From Variovorax sp. J22P240 (GTDB lineage: Bacteria; Pseudomonadota; Gammaproteobacteria; Burkholderiales; Burkholderiaceae_C), in the NCBI RefSeq assembly GCF_030316855.1, contig NZ_JASZYR010000005.1, forward strand, positions 310,001 through 374,000: DNA of 64,000 nt. The letters are read 5' to 3'. Position 1 is the first letter of the stretch; each line of letters starts with the position of its first letter. Positions 10,003 to 18,512 of this stretch are shown here, in pieces. The notes beneath the pieces are model-generated. The model worked only from the letters and a program-made list of their open reading frames with translations. It had not been told where the DNA came from and did no database searches. The translations under genes were made by a program, and so were the position numbers.

Positions 10003-10841
10003 TTCGCGTCGACGATGGCGCGCAGCTCGGCCAGCACCGTGGCCGTGGGCGGCCGGACGCCGCGCCAGGTCTCGAAGGCTTCGGCCGCTTGCTCGACCAG
10101 CATGCCGAGTCCGTCGCGCGGCAGGGCGCCGTGCGCGCCGGCCCACGCCATGAAGCCGGCCGCCGCGGGGCCGTACATCATGTCGATCGCAAGTGCACCG
10201 GGCTTCAGCACGCTGCCGTCGACCGGCACCTCGCCGCCAGCCAGGCTCGACGCCGTGGCATTGACCACCACGTCGAAGGTGCCGGGCACGGCGCGCAGTT
10301 CCTGCGCTTCGAGTGCGACGTGGTGCTGCAGCGCGAGTGCGGCGTGGCGCTGAACCAGCGCAATGGCCTTGGCGAGGGTGCGGTTGGCGACCACGACGCG
10401 GCGCGGCCCGGCCTCCAGCAGGGGACCGAGTACGCCCGCGGCGGCACCGCCTGCGCCGAGCAGCAGCAGCTCGCTGCCCCTGATCGCCACGCCCGCGTGC
10501 AATGCGATGTCGTTGACCAGCCCGATGCCGTCGCTGTTGTCGCCGTGGATGCCGTCCCCGCGAAAGCTCAGCACGTTGACGGCGTGCGCGAGGGTGGCGC
10601 GCGGCGTCAGGTGCTGCGCAAGCGCCGCCGCATCGAACTTGAAGGGCACAGTGACGTTGCAGCCGCGCGCCGTGCCCGATGGGTCGGCGCGAAACGCCGC
10701 CACGGCATCGGCGAATCCGCCGATCGGCGCAAGGCGACGACCGTAGCTCAGCGCCTGACCGGTCAGCTCGGCGAAGCGCGCATGAATCCAGGGTGAGCGG
10801 CTGTGCTCGACCGGATTGCCCATCACGCAGTACAGGTCCAT
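9999..10841 (-). CDS. aroE: Shikimate 5-dehydrogenase AroE
   Basis: NADPH-dependent reduction of 3-dehydroshikimate to shikimate in the aromatic amino-acid pathway. It is 280 residues (E. coli 272). Start at MDLYCVMGNPVEHSRSPWIH, with the shikimate-binding SRSPWIH. Further on are CNVTVPFKFDAA (catalytic Lys), GDNSDGIGLV (catalytic Asp), the NADP loop LLGAGGAAAGVLGPLL with the ANRT motif, and a C-terminal DGLGMLVEQAAEAFE. It lies in a leftward run with a TonB-like gene 10 bases upstream and mtgA overlapping downstream. Confidence 0.95.
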   Translation of the reverse strand: MDLYCVMGNPVEHSRSPWIHARFAELTGQALSYGRRLAPIGGFADAVAAFRADPSGTARGCNVTVPFKFDAAALAQHLTPRATLAHAVNVLSFRGDGIHGDNSDGIGLVNDIALHAGVAIRGSELLLLGAGGAAAGVLGPLLEAGPRRVVVANRTLAKAIALVQRHAALALQHHVALEAQELRAVPGTFDVVVNATASSLAGGEVPVDGSVLKPGALAIDMMYGPAAAGFMAWAGAHGALPRDGLGMLVEQAAEAFETWRGVRPPTATVLAELRAIVDAK

Positions 10842-10851
10842 GGCGTCTCGA

Positions 10852-11709
10852 TCATTGTCTGGACGAAAGCTGCGTCTCGAGCGTCTCGTCGTGGGTGAAC
10901 TTGAAGCGCGAGGGCAGCACGATCTGGTCAGTCTGCCGGCGCATCGCATCGGTGAACTTGCCGAAGCTGCCGACGCTGCGCACGATCGCCTGCGCGCGCC
11001 GGTCCAGCAATCGGTTGCCCGAGCTTTCGACGACGTCGGTGGCGAGGATCGAGCCATCGTGGTTGACGGTCACCATCATGGTGAGCTCTCCGTACATCTT
11101 CTTGCCCGCGGCCTCGGGGAAGTTCTCGGTGCCGCGCACCTCGATCTTCCGGCGCAGCGCATCGACGTACGCCGCATAGGCCGCTTCGCGCGTGGCCGGG
11201 CTGATGTAGCGCTTCTTGGGTCGGGCGTTTTCTTCGTTGACGCGGCGCTCGATCTCGGCGAGCAGGTTGACGAGCTGGCGGCGCTTCTCCTCGCGCGCGG
11301 CGGAATCGCTCGGGTTGCCCTGGCTGCGCGGGTCGGGCACCGGCATCGATGCGAGCTCCTGCTTGATCTGGGCCAGCAGCAGCATCTGTTGCTGCTGCAT
11401 CGCCTCGACCTGTCGCTGCTGTTCTTCCATCGCGTCGCCGACGGCCGTGAAGGTGGAGGGCGGCAGCGGACTGGTGGCGCGTCCCTTGTCGAGATCGCCG
11501 CCGCCGGCCAGAGATGCCTGGGCGATGGCTTTCGCCTTGTCGGGGCGTTCGTTGGTCTTGGCGTTGACCAGAATGACCTCCAGCGGCGTCTCCTTGAAGA
11601 CGCGGTTGAAGGACTCCGGGTCGACGAAGCGCACCGTCAGCAAAGCCGCATGAGCGACCACCGACAGGCCAAGCGCAATCTGCAGCGTGCTGAAGTCGCG
11701 CAGGTTCAT
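10852..11709 (-). CDS. TonB C-terminal-domain protein
   Basis: Predicted envelope-spanning protein of 285 residues. A single N-terminal helix (LQIALGLSVVAHAALLTVRF) is followed by a Gln/Met-rich coiled region (EEQQRQVEAMQQQQMLLLAQ) and an Arg/Lys-rich segment. A TonB C-terminal fold follows, with YVDALRRKIEVRGTENFP and GELTMMVTVNHDGSI. It lacks a long Pro-Lys rigid spacer and no ExbB/ExbD genes are adjacent. It is therefore more likely an accessory TonB-like or periplasmic transduction protein than the main siderophore TonB. It sits between the RNase II gene and aroE, all leftward. Confidence 0.8.
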   Translation of the reverse strand: MNLRDFSTLQIALGLSVVAHAALLTVRFVDPESFNRVFKETPLEVILVNAKTNERPDKAKAIAQASLAGGGDLDKGRATSPLPPSTFTAVGDAMEEQQRQVEAMQQQQMLLLAQIKQELASMPVPDPRSQGNPSDSAAREEKRRQLVNLLAEIERRVNEENARPKKRYISPATREAAYAAYVDALRRKIEVRGTENFPEAAGKKMYGELTMMVTVNHDGSILATDVVESSGNRLLDRRAQAIVRSVGSFGKFTDAMRRQTDQIVLPSRFKFTHDETLETQLSSRQ

Positions 11710-11728
11710 GGAGCGGTCTCCCTAGGGC

Positions 11729-13789
11729 TCATACCGGTGTGTTCTCCGGTGCAGCCTCGCTGTCCGCGAGGTCGACGGCGATGGCGATCGGGCCGGCGAC
11801 TTCTTCCTCGTCCTCGCCGGCTTCGTCCTCTGGCGTTGCTTCGGTGGGCGCCGCATCGAGGCGTTCGATCACGGTGCCGTGCACGTCGAGCGCGATCTCG
11901 TCGATCTCGCCAAGCTTGACGCGCACGCGCGCGCCTCGCAGCAGGCCTTGTGTCCCCGTGACCTGGAACACCAGCGGGAGTGTGTCGGCCCGCACCAGCG
12001 CGCCGTTCGGCACGTCCTTGACCAAGGTCGCGTCGAGTTCGGTGATGCCCTGCTGCTGCAAATACTTGAGCGTCCAGAAGCGCTCCATGCCGCCCTGGTG
12101 CGCGTTGTAGGTGCTGTAGGCCGCATCGAAGCCCGAGAGGATCGAGAACAAATCCGCATCCTTCGGCTTGAACGGCGCCGCCAGCGCAGCGGTCTTGCCG
12201 TGGCGCGCCGCCGCGATGATCTGCCACTGGTTCACGAGATCGGTGTAGCGACGCAGGGGCGAAGTGCTCCACGCGTAGCTCTTCACGCCGAGGCCGGCGT
12301 GCGGCAAGGCACGTGTGCCCATCCGCACCTTGATGCCCGGCGCGAGGCTGGCCTGGCTGCGGTAGAGGCCGGGCACGCCGAGTTCGCCGAGCCAGCCGCC
12401 CCAGCTGCTGTTCGCCAGGATCATCGCTTCGGAGACGATCAGGTCGAGCGGCGCGCCACGCTGGCGGGTGGTGATCCGCACTTGCTCGTTGCCGGTGGGC
12501 TCGCCATCATTGCCGACGAGTCGGAAGTTGTAGTCGGGGCGGTTGAAGCTCTCCGGCTTGCCGCGCACCACTTCGCGCTGCGCCTTCAGTTGCTTCGCCA
12601 GCCGGAACAGGAAGGACAGCGGTTCGCGCACGCGCTGGGCGACCTCCGGCGTGCTGTCGGCGTTGACCGATGCGTCCTCGAGCCACTCCTGCGTGACGAC
12701 GCTGTCGAGCTGGTCGTGCCGCAGGTTGGCGACGATCGGCACGCGTTCGAGTTTCGTTTCGGTGCCCTTCAGGGCGAGCGAGGTTTCGTCGAAGGTCGCG
12801 TAGATGGAGACGGCCGGACAGTCGCGACCTTCCTGCAGGGTGTACGCCTCGACCACGTGGTCGGGCAGCATCGTGATCTTGTGGCCGGGCATGTAGACCG
12901 TCGACATGCGCGCACGCGCCACCTGGTCGATCGGGCTGCCCGGCACCAGCGCGAGACCCGGGGCGGCGATGTGGATGCCGACGACCACCGTCCCGGTGCC
13001 GATGCCCCGAACCGACAACGCATCGTCGATTTCGGTGGTCTGCGAATCGTCGACGGAAAAGGCCTGCACGTCGGCCAGCGGCAGGTCATCAGCGATGACG
13101 GGGGCGCTGAGCGTCGGAAAGCCGGTGCCCTTCGGGAAGTTCTCGAACAGGAAGCGGCGCCAGTGGAACTGGTAGGACGAGTCGATGGCGCCGGCACGCT
13201 TCAGCAGGTCGAGCGGCGCACGCTGCGTGGCGCGGGAGGCTTCGACGACGGCCTTGTATTCCGGCGCGTTCTTGTCGGGCCGAAAGAGGATCTTGAAAAG
13301 CTGCTCGCGCACCGGCGCCGGGCACTCGCCGGCGGCCAGTTGGGTCGACCACTCGGCGATCTGCGCCTGCACGGCCTTCTTCTTCTCGATGGCGGCCAGC
13401 GCCTGCTGGACGATCTCGGCTGGCGCTTTCTTGAAGCGACCCTTGCCGGCGCGGCGGAAGTAATGTGGCGCCTCGAACAGCGCCAGCAGCGCCGCGGCCT
13501 GCTGCACGAGACTCGGCTGGGCCTGGAAATATTCGGTGGCAAGTTCGCCGAAGCTGAATTCACCCTCGGGCGCGAACTCCCAGGCCAGGTCGAGATCGAC
13601 CGTGGCCGCCATTGCGCGCGCTTCCGCCAGCAGTTCGGGCGGGGCCGGCTTCTCGAAGCGCAGGACGATGTTGGCGCCTTTGACCTTGACGCGCTTGCCG
13701 GTCTCGAGCTCGACCTGCGCCGAGGCCTCGGCCTCCGACAGGATGCGGCCACCGAGGTACTTGCCGGCTTCTTCGAACAATACAAACAT
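11729..13789 (-). CDS. RNase II-family 3'-5' exoribonuclease
   Basis: Processive single-strand RNA exonuclease of the RNB superfamily, 686 residues. Seen: the acidic metal site FSVDDSQTTEIDDALSV, HIAAPGLALVPGSP, STVYMPGHKITMLPDHVVE, the LIVSEAMILANSSWGGWL helix, and SYAWSTSPLRRYTDLVNQW near the end of the RNB domain. An S1-like beta segment follows (LLRGARVRVKLGEIDEIALD), then a short acidic tail rich in Glu and Asp. By hand alignment to E. coli RNase II, the Asp207 position is Glu here while Asp201, Asp209 and Asp210 are kept. No RNase R-type helix-turn-helix or basic tail is present, so RNase II-like is the better call. Confidence 0.88.
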   Translation of the reverse strand: MFVLFEEAGKYLGGRILSEAEASAQVELETGKRVKVKGANIVLRFEKPAPPELLAEARAMAATVDLDLAWEFAPEGEFSFGELATEYFQAQPSLVQQAAALLALFEAPHYFRRAGKGRFKKAPAEIVQQALAAIEKKKAVQAQIAEWSTQLAAGECPAPVREQLFKILFRPDKNAPEYKAVVEASRATQRAPLDLLKRAGAIDSSYQFHWRRFLFENFPKGTGFPTLSAPVIADDLPLADVQAFSVDDSQTTEIDDALSVRGIGTGTVVVGIHIAAPGLALVPGSPIDQVARARMSTVYMPGHKITMLPDHVVEAYTLQEGRDCPAVSIYATFDETSLALKGTETKLERVPIVANLRHDQLDSVVTQEWLEDASVNADSTPEVAQRVREPLSFLFRLAKQLKAQREVVRGKPESFNRPDYNFRLVGNDGEPTGNEQVRITTRQRGAPLDLIVSEAMILANSSWGGWLGELGVPGLYRSQASLAPGIKVRMGTRALPHAGLGVKSYAWSTSPLRRYTDLVNQWQIIAAARHGKTAALAAPFKPKDADLFSILSGFDAAYSTYNAHQGGMERFWTLKYLQQQGITELDATLVKDVPNGALVRADTLPLVFQVTGTQGLLRGARVRVKLGEIDEIALDVHGTVIERLDAAPTEATPEDEAGEDEEEVAGPIAIAVDLADSEAAPENTPV

Positions 13790-13839
13790 GGCGCGGATTG
13801 TCCCATGCGCTGCAGCGCATCCCGGCTGCTCGCAGACCC

Positions 13840-14430
13840 TCAGACGGGGTCGATGAAGGCCAGCACGTCGTCGAGGTGGCGCTCTTCGAAATCCGACAGT
13901 GCGTGGTCGCTGCCTTCGAGCAGCTCGATCCGGCTTCCCGGATAGCGGTCGGTCATTTCACGCCAGTCGAGCACTTCGTCGCCCTTGGCGATGATGGCGA
14001 AGACCTGGTCGGGCCGCGCCAGCGGGCCAACGTCGAGCGTGCGCAGCTCCCCGATGTATTCGGGCCGGAAATGGAAATGCTCCGCGGGGTTGTGCCAGAG
14101 CGTCTGGTCGCCGATCTGGCGAACCAGGTCGCGGGCAGGGTGGACCGCGGGGTTCAGCAGCACCGCGCGGCAGTGGGTCGTGCTGGTGACATAAGTGGCA
14201 TAGAAGCCGCCCAGGGAGGATCCGACGACGGCCATCGAACTTCGCGGCCAGTCGGCGATGCCCCGCATCACGAGGTCGATGGCCTCCCGTGGGGATGGCG
14301 GCAGCTGGGGGCACCACCATCGCAGGTTGGGGTGCTCGCGGGCGACGCGCTGGGCCATGAGCGACGCCTTGGTCGAGCGGGGCGAGGAGCGAAAGCCATG
14401 CAGGTAGAGCAGGTGGGTGGTTCGCGACAT
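13840..14430 (-). CDS. YqiA-family alpha/beta-hydrolase (esterase)
   Basis: Small cytoplasmic hydrolase of 196 residues. The N-terminal LLYLHGFRSSPRSTKA supplies the oxyanion loop. The nucleophile elbow is VVGSSLGGFYATY, and the acid and histidine are in AKGDEVLDW and EGSDHALSDFE. This pattern matches E. coli YqiA (UPF0227), an esterase of unclear physiological substrate. Start MSRTTHLLYLHGF at 14430 is preferred; a second ATG lies nine bases upstream in frame. It is upstream of the RNase gene on the same strand and divergent from rodA with 94 bases between. Confidence 0.88.
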   Translation of the reverse strand: MSRTTHLLYLHGFRSSPRSTKASLMAQRVAREHPNLRWWCPQLPPSPREAIDLVMRGIADWPRSSMAVVGSSLGGFYATYVTSTTHCRAVLLNPAVHPARDLVRQIGDQTLWHNPAEHFHFRPEYIGELRTLDVGPLARPDQVFAIIAKGDEVLDWREMTDRYPGSRIELLEGSDHALSDFEERHLDDVLAFIDPV

Positions 14431-14524
14431 GGCGCGCATTATGGGCACTCCGGCCGAAATTGCCCTCGGAGCCTCTCCCGGGTGCGCGGGGCGCGATAAT
14501 TCGCTCCCCAATATTCGCTCCCCT

Positions 14525-15679
14525 ATGTCAGCCGTTTTTCATCAACCCTCGCTCGCGCGACGCCTGTTGCCCGTGTTCCAGGGTTACGACGGCTTCCTCG
14601 CTTTTGCCGTCCTGCTCCTGGCGTTCGCCGGGATGATGACGATGTATTCGTCGGGCTATGACCACGGCACGCGTTTCATGGACCATGGCCGCAACATGCT
14701 CCTGGCCGGCTTCATCATGTTCGTGGTCGCCCAGGTGCCGCCGCAGCGCCTGATGTTTTTTGCAGTCCCGATCTACACGGTGGGCGTGGGTCTGCTGGTA
14801 GCCGTGGCGCTCTTCGGCATCACCAAGAAGGGCGCCCAGCGCTGGATCAACGTGGGCGTGGTCATTCAGCCCAGCGAAATCCTCAAGATCGCGATGCCGC
14901 TGATGCTGGCGTGGTGGTTCCAGCGGCGCGAAGGCCAGCTGCGCGCGCTGGATTTCGTGGTCGCCACGGTCCTGCTGGCCGTGCCCGTCGGCCTGATCAT
15001 GAAGCAGCCCGACCTAGGCACCGCGCTGCTCGTGCTGGCCACGGGACTTTCCGTGATTTTCTTTGCAGGACTGTCGTGGAAGCTGATCGTGCCGCCGGTG
15101 CTGATCGGCATCGTGGCGGTGACGCTCATCGTGAGCTTCGAATCCCAGCTGTGTGCGGACGGATTCGACTGGCGGATCCTGCATGACTACCAGAAGCAGC
15201 GTGTCTGCACGCTGCTGGACCCGACCAAGGATCCGCTCGGCAAGGGATTCCACATCATCCAGGGGATGATCGCCATCGGCTCCGGCGGCGTCGGCGGCAA
15301 GGGCTTCATGCAGGGCACGCAGACGCACCTGGAATTCATTCCCGAGCGCACCACCGACTTCATCTTCGCGGCCTACTCCGAAGAGTTCGGCCTGGCCGGC
15401 AATCTGGCCCTGATCGCGGCCTTCATCTTCCTGATCTTCCGCGGCCTCGCGATCGCGCTGGATGCGCCGACGCTGTTCTCGCGCCTGCTGGCCGGGGCGG
15501 TCACCATGATCTTCTTCACCTATGCCTTCGTGAACATGGGCATGGTGAGCGGCATCCTGCCGGTGGTGGGGGTGCCGCTGCCCTTCATCAGCTATGGCGG
15601 CACCGCGATGGTCACGCTGGGATTGGGGCTGGGCATTCTGATGTCCATATCTCGCGCCAAGCGATTGATGCAGAGCTGA
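14525..15679 (+). CDS. rodA: SEDS peptidoglycan glycosyltransferase RodA
   Basis: Polytopic lipid II polymerase of the elongation (rod) complex, partner of PBP2. It is 384 residues with about ten membrane helices. Typical RodA/FtsW stretches: RWINVGVVIQPSEILKIAMP, LIMKQPDLGTALLVLATGL, ERTTDFIFAAYSEEFGLAGN, and VVGVPLPFISYGGTAMVTLG near the end. The Asp-containing loop KQPDLGTA is kept. PBP2 and mreBCD are not adjacent in the window, unlike the usual mre-mrd cluster. The start at MSAVFHQPSLARRLLP is chosen because upstream in-frame sequence overlaps the divergent gene. Confidence 0.93.
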   Translation: MSAVFHQPSLARRLLPVFQGYDGFLAFAVLLLAFAGMMTMYSSGYDHGTRFMDHGRNMLLAGFIMFVVAQVPPQRLMFFAVPIYTVGVGLLVAVALFGITKKGAQRWINVGVVIQPSEILKIAMPLMLAWWFQRREGQLRALDFVVATVLLAVPVGLIMKQPDLGTALLVLATGLSVIFFAGLSWKLIVPPVLIGIVAVTLIVSFESQLCADGFDWRILHDYQKQRVCTLLDPTKDPLGKGFHIIQGMIAIGSGGVGGKGFMQGTQTHLEFIPERTTDFIFAAYSEEFGLAGNLALIAAFIFLIFRGLAIALDAPTLFSRLLAGAVTMIFFTYAFVNMGMVSGILPVVGVPLPFISYGGTAMVTLGLGLGILMSISRAKRLMQS

Positions 15680-15712
15680 CAGCTTGCGGCATTCCCCTCC
15701 TAGAATGCCTCG

Positions 15713-17173
15713 ATGATCTCCCGCGAACCCACCATCGAGCGCCTCGCCACGGCGCAGCAACTTCTGCTCACGCCCTTCGGTCTTGACGAAACGCACCTCT
15801 CGCGTGCGCTCGCCGAGATCACCGCGCACAAGGTGGACGACGCCGACCTCTATTTCCAGTACACGCGCAGCGAGGGCTGGAGCCTGGAAGAGGGCATCGT
15901 CAAGACAGGCAGCTTCAGCATCGACCAGGGCGTTGGTGTGCGGGCGGTCAGCGGTGAAAAGACGGCGTTCGCATACTCGGACGACATTTCCGAGGCCTCG
16001 CTGCTAGACGCCGCGCGCACGGTCCGCACTATTTCTGCCGCGGGACGCACGGCGCGGGTCAAGGCGCCGGCACGCCGGATCGCATCCAGCCGCTCGCTCT
16101 ACGGCGCAGTCGACCCGATCTCCACGCTCGACAGCACGGCGAAGGTCCAACTTCTCGAAAAGGTCGAAAAGCTCGCCCGCTCCCGTGATCCGCGGGTTGC
16201 GCAAGTCATGGCCGGCCTCGCGAGCGAATACGACGTGGTGCTGGTCGCGCGCGCCGATGGCACGCTGGCCGCCGACGTGCGGCCGCTGGTGCGCTTGTCG
16301 GTCACCGTGATCGCCGAGCAGAACGGTCGCCGCGAGGTGGGTTCGGGCGGTGGCGGCGGGCGCTTCGGGCTCGCCTACTTCGACGACGAGCACATCGCCG
16401 AATACGTGGACCAGGCTGTCAAGTCGGCACTCGTCAACCTGGATTCGCGCCCGGCCCCTGCCGGCGAAATGACGGTCGTGCTCGGCCCGGGCTGGCCTGG
16501 CATCCTGTTGCATGAAGCCATCGGCCACGGGCTCGAAGGCGACTTCAACCGCAAGGGCTCGAGCGCGTTCTCGGGCCGCATCGGTGAACGAGTGGCTGCC
16601 AAGGGCGTGACGGTGCTCGACGACGGGACCATCGCGGATCGCCGCGGCTCGCTCAACGTCGACGACGAAGGCAACGCGACGCAGCGCAACGTGCTCATCG
16701 AGGACGGCATCCTGAAGGGCTACATACAGGATTCGCTCAATGCGCGGCTCATGAAGACCAAGGCGACCGGCAACGGCCGGCGCGAAAGCTATGCCCACGC
16801 GCCGATGCCGCGCATGACCAACACCTACATGCTGGGCGGGGACCGCGTGCCGCAAGAAATCGTGGCAAGTATCAAGAAGGGCCTCTACGCCACCAACTTC
16901 GGCGGCGGCCAGGTCGACATCACGAGCGGCAAGTTCGTGTTCTCGGCGAGCGAGGCCTATTGGGTCGAGAACGGCAAGATCCAGTATCCGGTGAAGGGCG
17001 CCACGCTCGTGGGAAATGGTCCGGATGCGCTCACGCGCGTCACGATGATCGGCAACGACATGGCGCTCGATTCGGGCGTCGGCACCTGCGGCAAGGAAGG
17101 CCAGAGCGTGCCGGTAGGCGTCGGCCAGCCAACTCTGCGAATCGACGGCCTCACCGTCGGTGGCACTGCCTGA
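15713..17173 (+). CDS. tldD: TldD metalloprotease subunit
   Basis: Subunit of the TldD/TldE (PmbA) zinc protease that degrades unfolded peptides and matures some modified peptides. It is 486 residues. The zinc-binding HEAIGH is at residues 267-272 and the conserved C-terminal cysteine ligand is at Cys459 in DSGVGTCGKEGQSVPVGVG. Other family landmarks are GVGVRAVSGEKTAFAYSDD near the N-terminus and TNFGGGQVDITSGKFVFSA. It is 33 bases after rodA. A PmbA gene is not seen in the window. Its 3' end is 27 bases from the aromatic leader peptide. Confidence 0.95.
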   Translation: MISREPTIERLATAQQLLLTPFGLDETHLSRALAEITAHKVDDADLYFQYTRSEGWSLEEGIVKTGSFSIDQGVGVRAVSGEKTAFAYSDDISEASLLDAARTVRTISAAGRTARVKAPARRIASSRSLYGAVDPISTLDSTAKVQLLEKVEKLARSRDPRVAQVMAGLASEYDVVLVARADGTLAADVRPLVRLSVTVIAEQNGRREVGSGGGGGRFGLAYFDDEHIAEYVDQAVKSALVNLDSRPAPAGEMTVVLGPGWPGILLHEAIGHGLEGDFNRKGSSAFSGRIGERVAAKGVTVLDDGTIADRRGSLNVDDEGNATQRNVLIEDGILKGYIQDSLNARLMKTKATGNGRRESYAHAPMPRMTNTYMLGGDRVPQEIVASIKKGLYATNFGGGQVDITSGKFVFSASEAYWVENGKIQYPVKGATLVGNGPDALTRVTMIGNDMALDSGVGTCGKEGQSVPVGVGQPTLRIDGLTVGGTA

Positions 17174-17200
17174 GCCTCTCCTGTGCTACATTCGCGACTT

Positions 17201-17275
17201 ATGTCCGCCGCACGCGCTTATTACTTTGCCTACTTTTGGTTCCCGGTTTCCGGCGGACGAGAGGCGCGCGCATAA
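17201..17275 (+). CDS. Aromatic-rich leader peptide of the DAHP synthase attenuator
   Basis: A 24-codon reading frame that begins MSAARA and continues with YYFAYFWFP before ending SGGREARA and TAA. Seven of the nine codons from 17219 to 17245 are Tyr, Phe or Trp. Such a cluster is the hallmark of a ribosome-stalling leader peptide. The stretch 17250-17256 (CCGGCGG) can pair with 17304-17310, the 5' arm of the terminator just downstream, giving an antiterminator. Stalling at the aromatic codons leaves 17250-17256 free, whereas a ribosome reaching the stop would cover it. No good Shine-Dalgarno precedes the ATG; an in-frame GTG at 17183 is an alternative start. Function in aroG regulation is inferred from position. 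Confidence 0.85.
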   Translation: MSAARAYYFAYFWFPVSGGREARA

Positions 17276-17300
17276 AAGCAGCAGACAGCAGAACCTCCCA

Positions 17301-17336
17301 AAACCGCCGGTGCCAAAAGCCCCGGCGGTTTTTTTA
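17301..17336 (+). terminator. Attenuator terminator upstream of DAHP synthase
   Basis: Perfect stem of about ten pairs, 17301-17310 with 17322-17331, an 11-base loop and a run of Ts to 17335. It lies between the leader peptide and aroG, so it must be read through to express the enzyme. The 3' arm repeats the CCGGCGG found inside the leader, the arrangement needed for mutually exclusive hairpins. Confidence 0.9.
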
Positions 17337-17375
17337 TTGCCTCACGAAATCAAGACACCCGAAAAGGACCGACAC

Positions 17376-18494
17376 ATGAGCACGAAAGCCGCCCCGGCCA
17401 GCGACACCTGGTATGCGAACGTCGAAAAGACCAGCCGAACCGACGACGAACGCATCAAGGACATCACTGTGTTGCCTCCTCCCGAACATCTGATTCGCTT
17501 CTTCCCGATCCGGGGCACGCCGGTGGAGTCGCTGATCACCGGCACCCGCCGGTCAATCCACAACATCATGCATGGCAAGGACGATCGGCTGCTGGTCGTG
17601 ATGGGCCCGTGCTCCATCCATGACCCGGCCGCGGCACTCGAATACGCCCGGCGCCTGAAAGCCGAGCGCGAGAAGTACGCCGGCACGCTGGAAATCGTGA
17701 TGCGCGTGTACTTCGAGAAGCCGCGCACCACGGTGGGTTGGAAAGGGCTGATCAACGACCCGTACCTCGACGAGAGCTTCCGCATCGACGAGGGACTGCG
17801 CATCGCGCGCCAATTGCTCATCGACATCAACCGGATGGGCCTTCCGGCAGGCAGCGAGTTCCTCGACGTGATCTCGCCGCAATACATCGGCGATCTGATC
17901 TCCTGGGGCGCGATCGGCGCACGCACCACGGAAAGCCAGGTGCATCGCGAGCTGGCCTCGGGCCTGTCAGCACCGATCGGCTTCAAGAACGGCACGGACG
18001 GCAACATCCGCATTGCGACCGACGCCATCCAGGCGGCCGCGCGCGGGCATCACTTCCTCTCGGTGCACAAGAACGGCCAGGTCGCGATCGTGCAGACCAA
18101 CGGCAACAAGGACTGCCACGTGATCCTGCGCGGCGGCAAGGCGCCCAACTACGACGCGGCCAGCGTCGCGGCCGCCTGCAAGGACCTGGAAGCCGCCAAG
18201 CTGCCGCAGACTCTCATGGTCGACTGCAGCCACGCGAACAGCAGCAAGCAGCACCAGAAGCAGATCGATGTGGCCAAGGACATCGCCTCGCAGATCGCGG
18301 GCGGCAGCCGCAGCGTGTTCGGGCTGATGGTCGAAAGCCACCTGACGGCCGGCGCCCAGAAGTTCACGCCCGGCAAGGACCCGATCGCCGGCCTCGAATA
18401 CGGCAAGAGCATCACCGACGCCTGCCTGGGCTGGGACGATTCGACACAGGTGCTGGACGTGCTGTCGCAGGCCGTCAAGCAGCGCCGTGGCTGA
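17376..18494 (+). CDS. aroG: 3-deoxy-7-phosphoheptulonate (DAHP) synthase, class I
   Basis: Condenses erythrose-4-phosphate and PEP, the first step of the shikimate pathway. It is 372 residues; E. coli AroF/G/H are about 350. Class I (AroAI-alpha) motifs: LLVVMGPCSIHDP (metal Cys), MRVYFEKPRTTVGWKGLIND, GIGARTTESQVHRE as WGAIGARTTESQ, GFKNGTDGNI, ILRGGKAPNYD and MVDCSHANSSK. Expression appears set by the upstream attenuator responding to aromatic amino acids, while the N-terminal extension of this class usually carries feedback inhibition. I cannot tell from sequence which amino acid inhibits this isoform; the symbol aroG is used generically. Confidence 0.92.
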   Translation: MSTKAAPASDTWYANVEKTSRTDDERIKDITVLPPPEHLIRFFPIRGTPVESLITGTRRSIHNIMHGKDDRLLVVMGPCSIHDPAAALEYARRLKAEREKYAGTLEIVMRVYFEKPRTTVGWKGLINDPYLDESFRIDEGLRIARQLLIDINRMGLPAGSEFLDVISPQYIGDLISWGAIGARTTESQVHRELASGLSAPIGFKNGTDGNIRIATDAIQAAARGHHFLSVHKNGQVAIVQTNGNKDCHVILRGGKAPNYDAASVAAACKDLEAAKLPQTLMVDCSHANSSKQHQKQIDVAKDIASQIAGGSRSVFGLMVESHLTAGAQKFTPGKDPIAGLEYGKSITDACLGWDDSTQVLDVLSQAVKQRRG

Positions 18495-18512
18495 ACCACT
18501 GCGCGGCGCTGG

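Noticed and set aside
11879..13945. 688-codon + strand frame opposite the RNase II gene
   Set aside because: Shadow frame; RNB motifs are on the minus strand.
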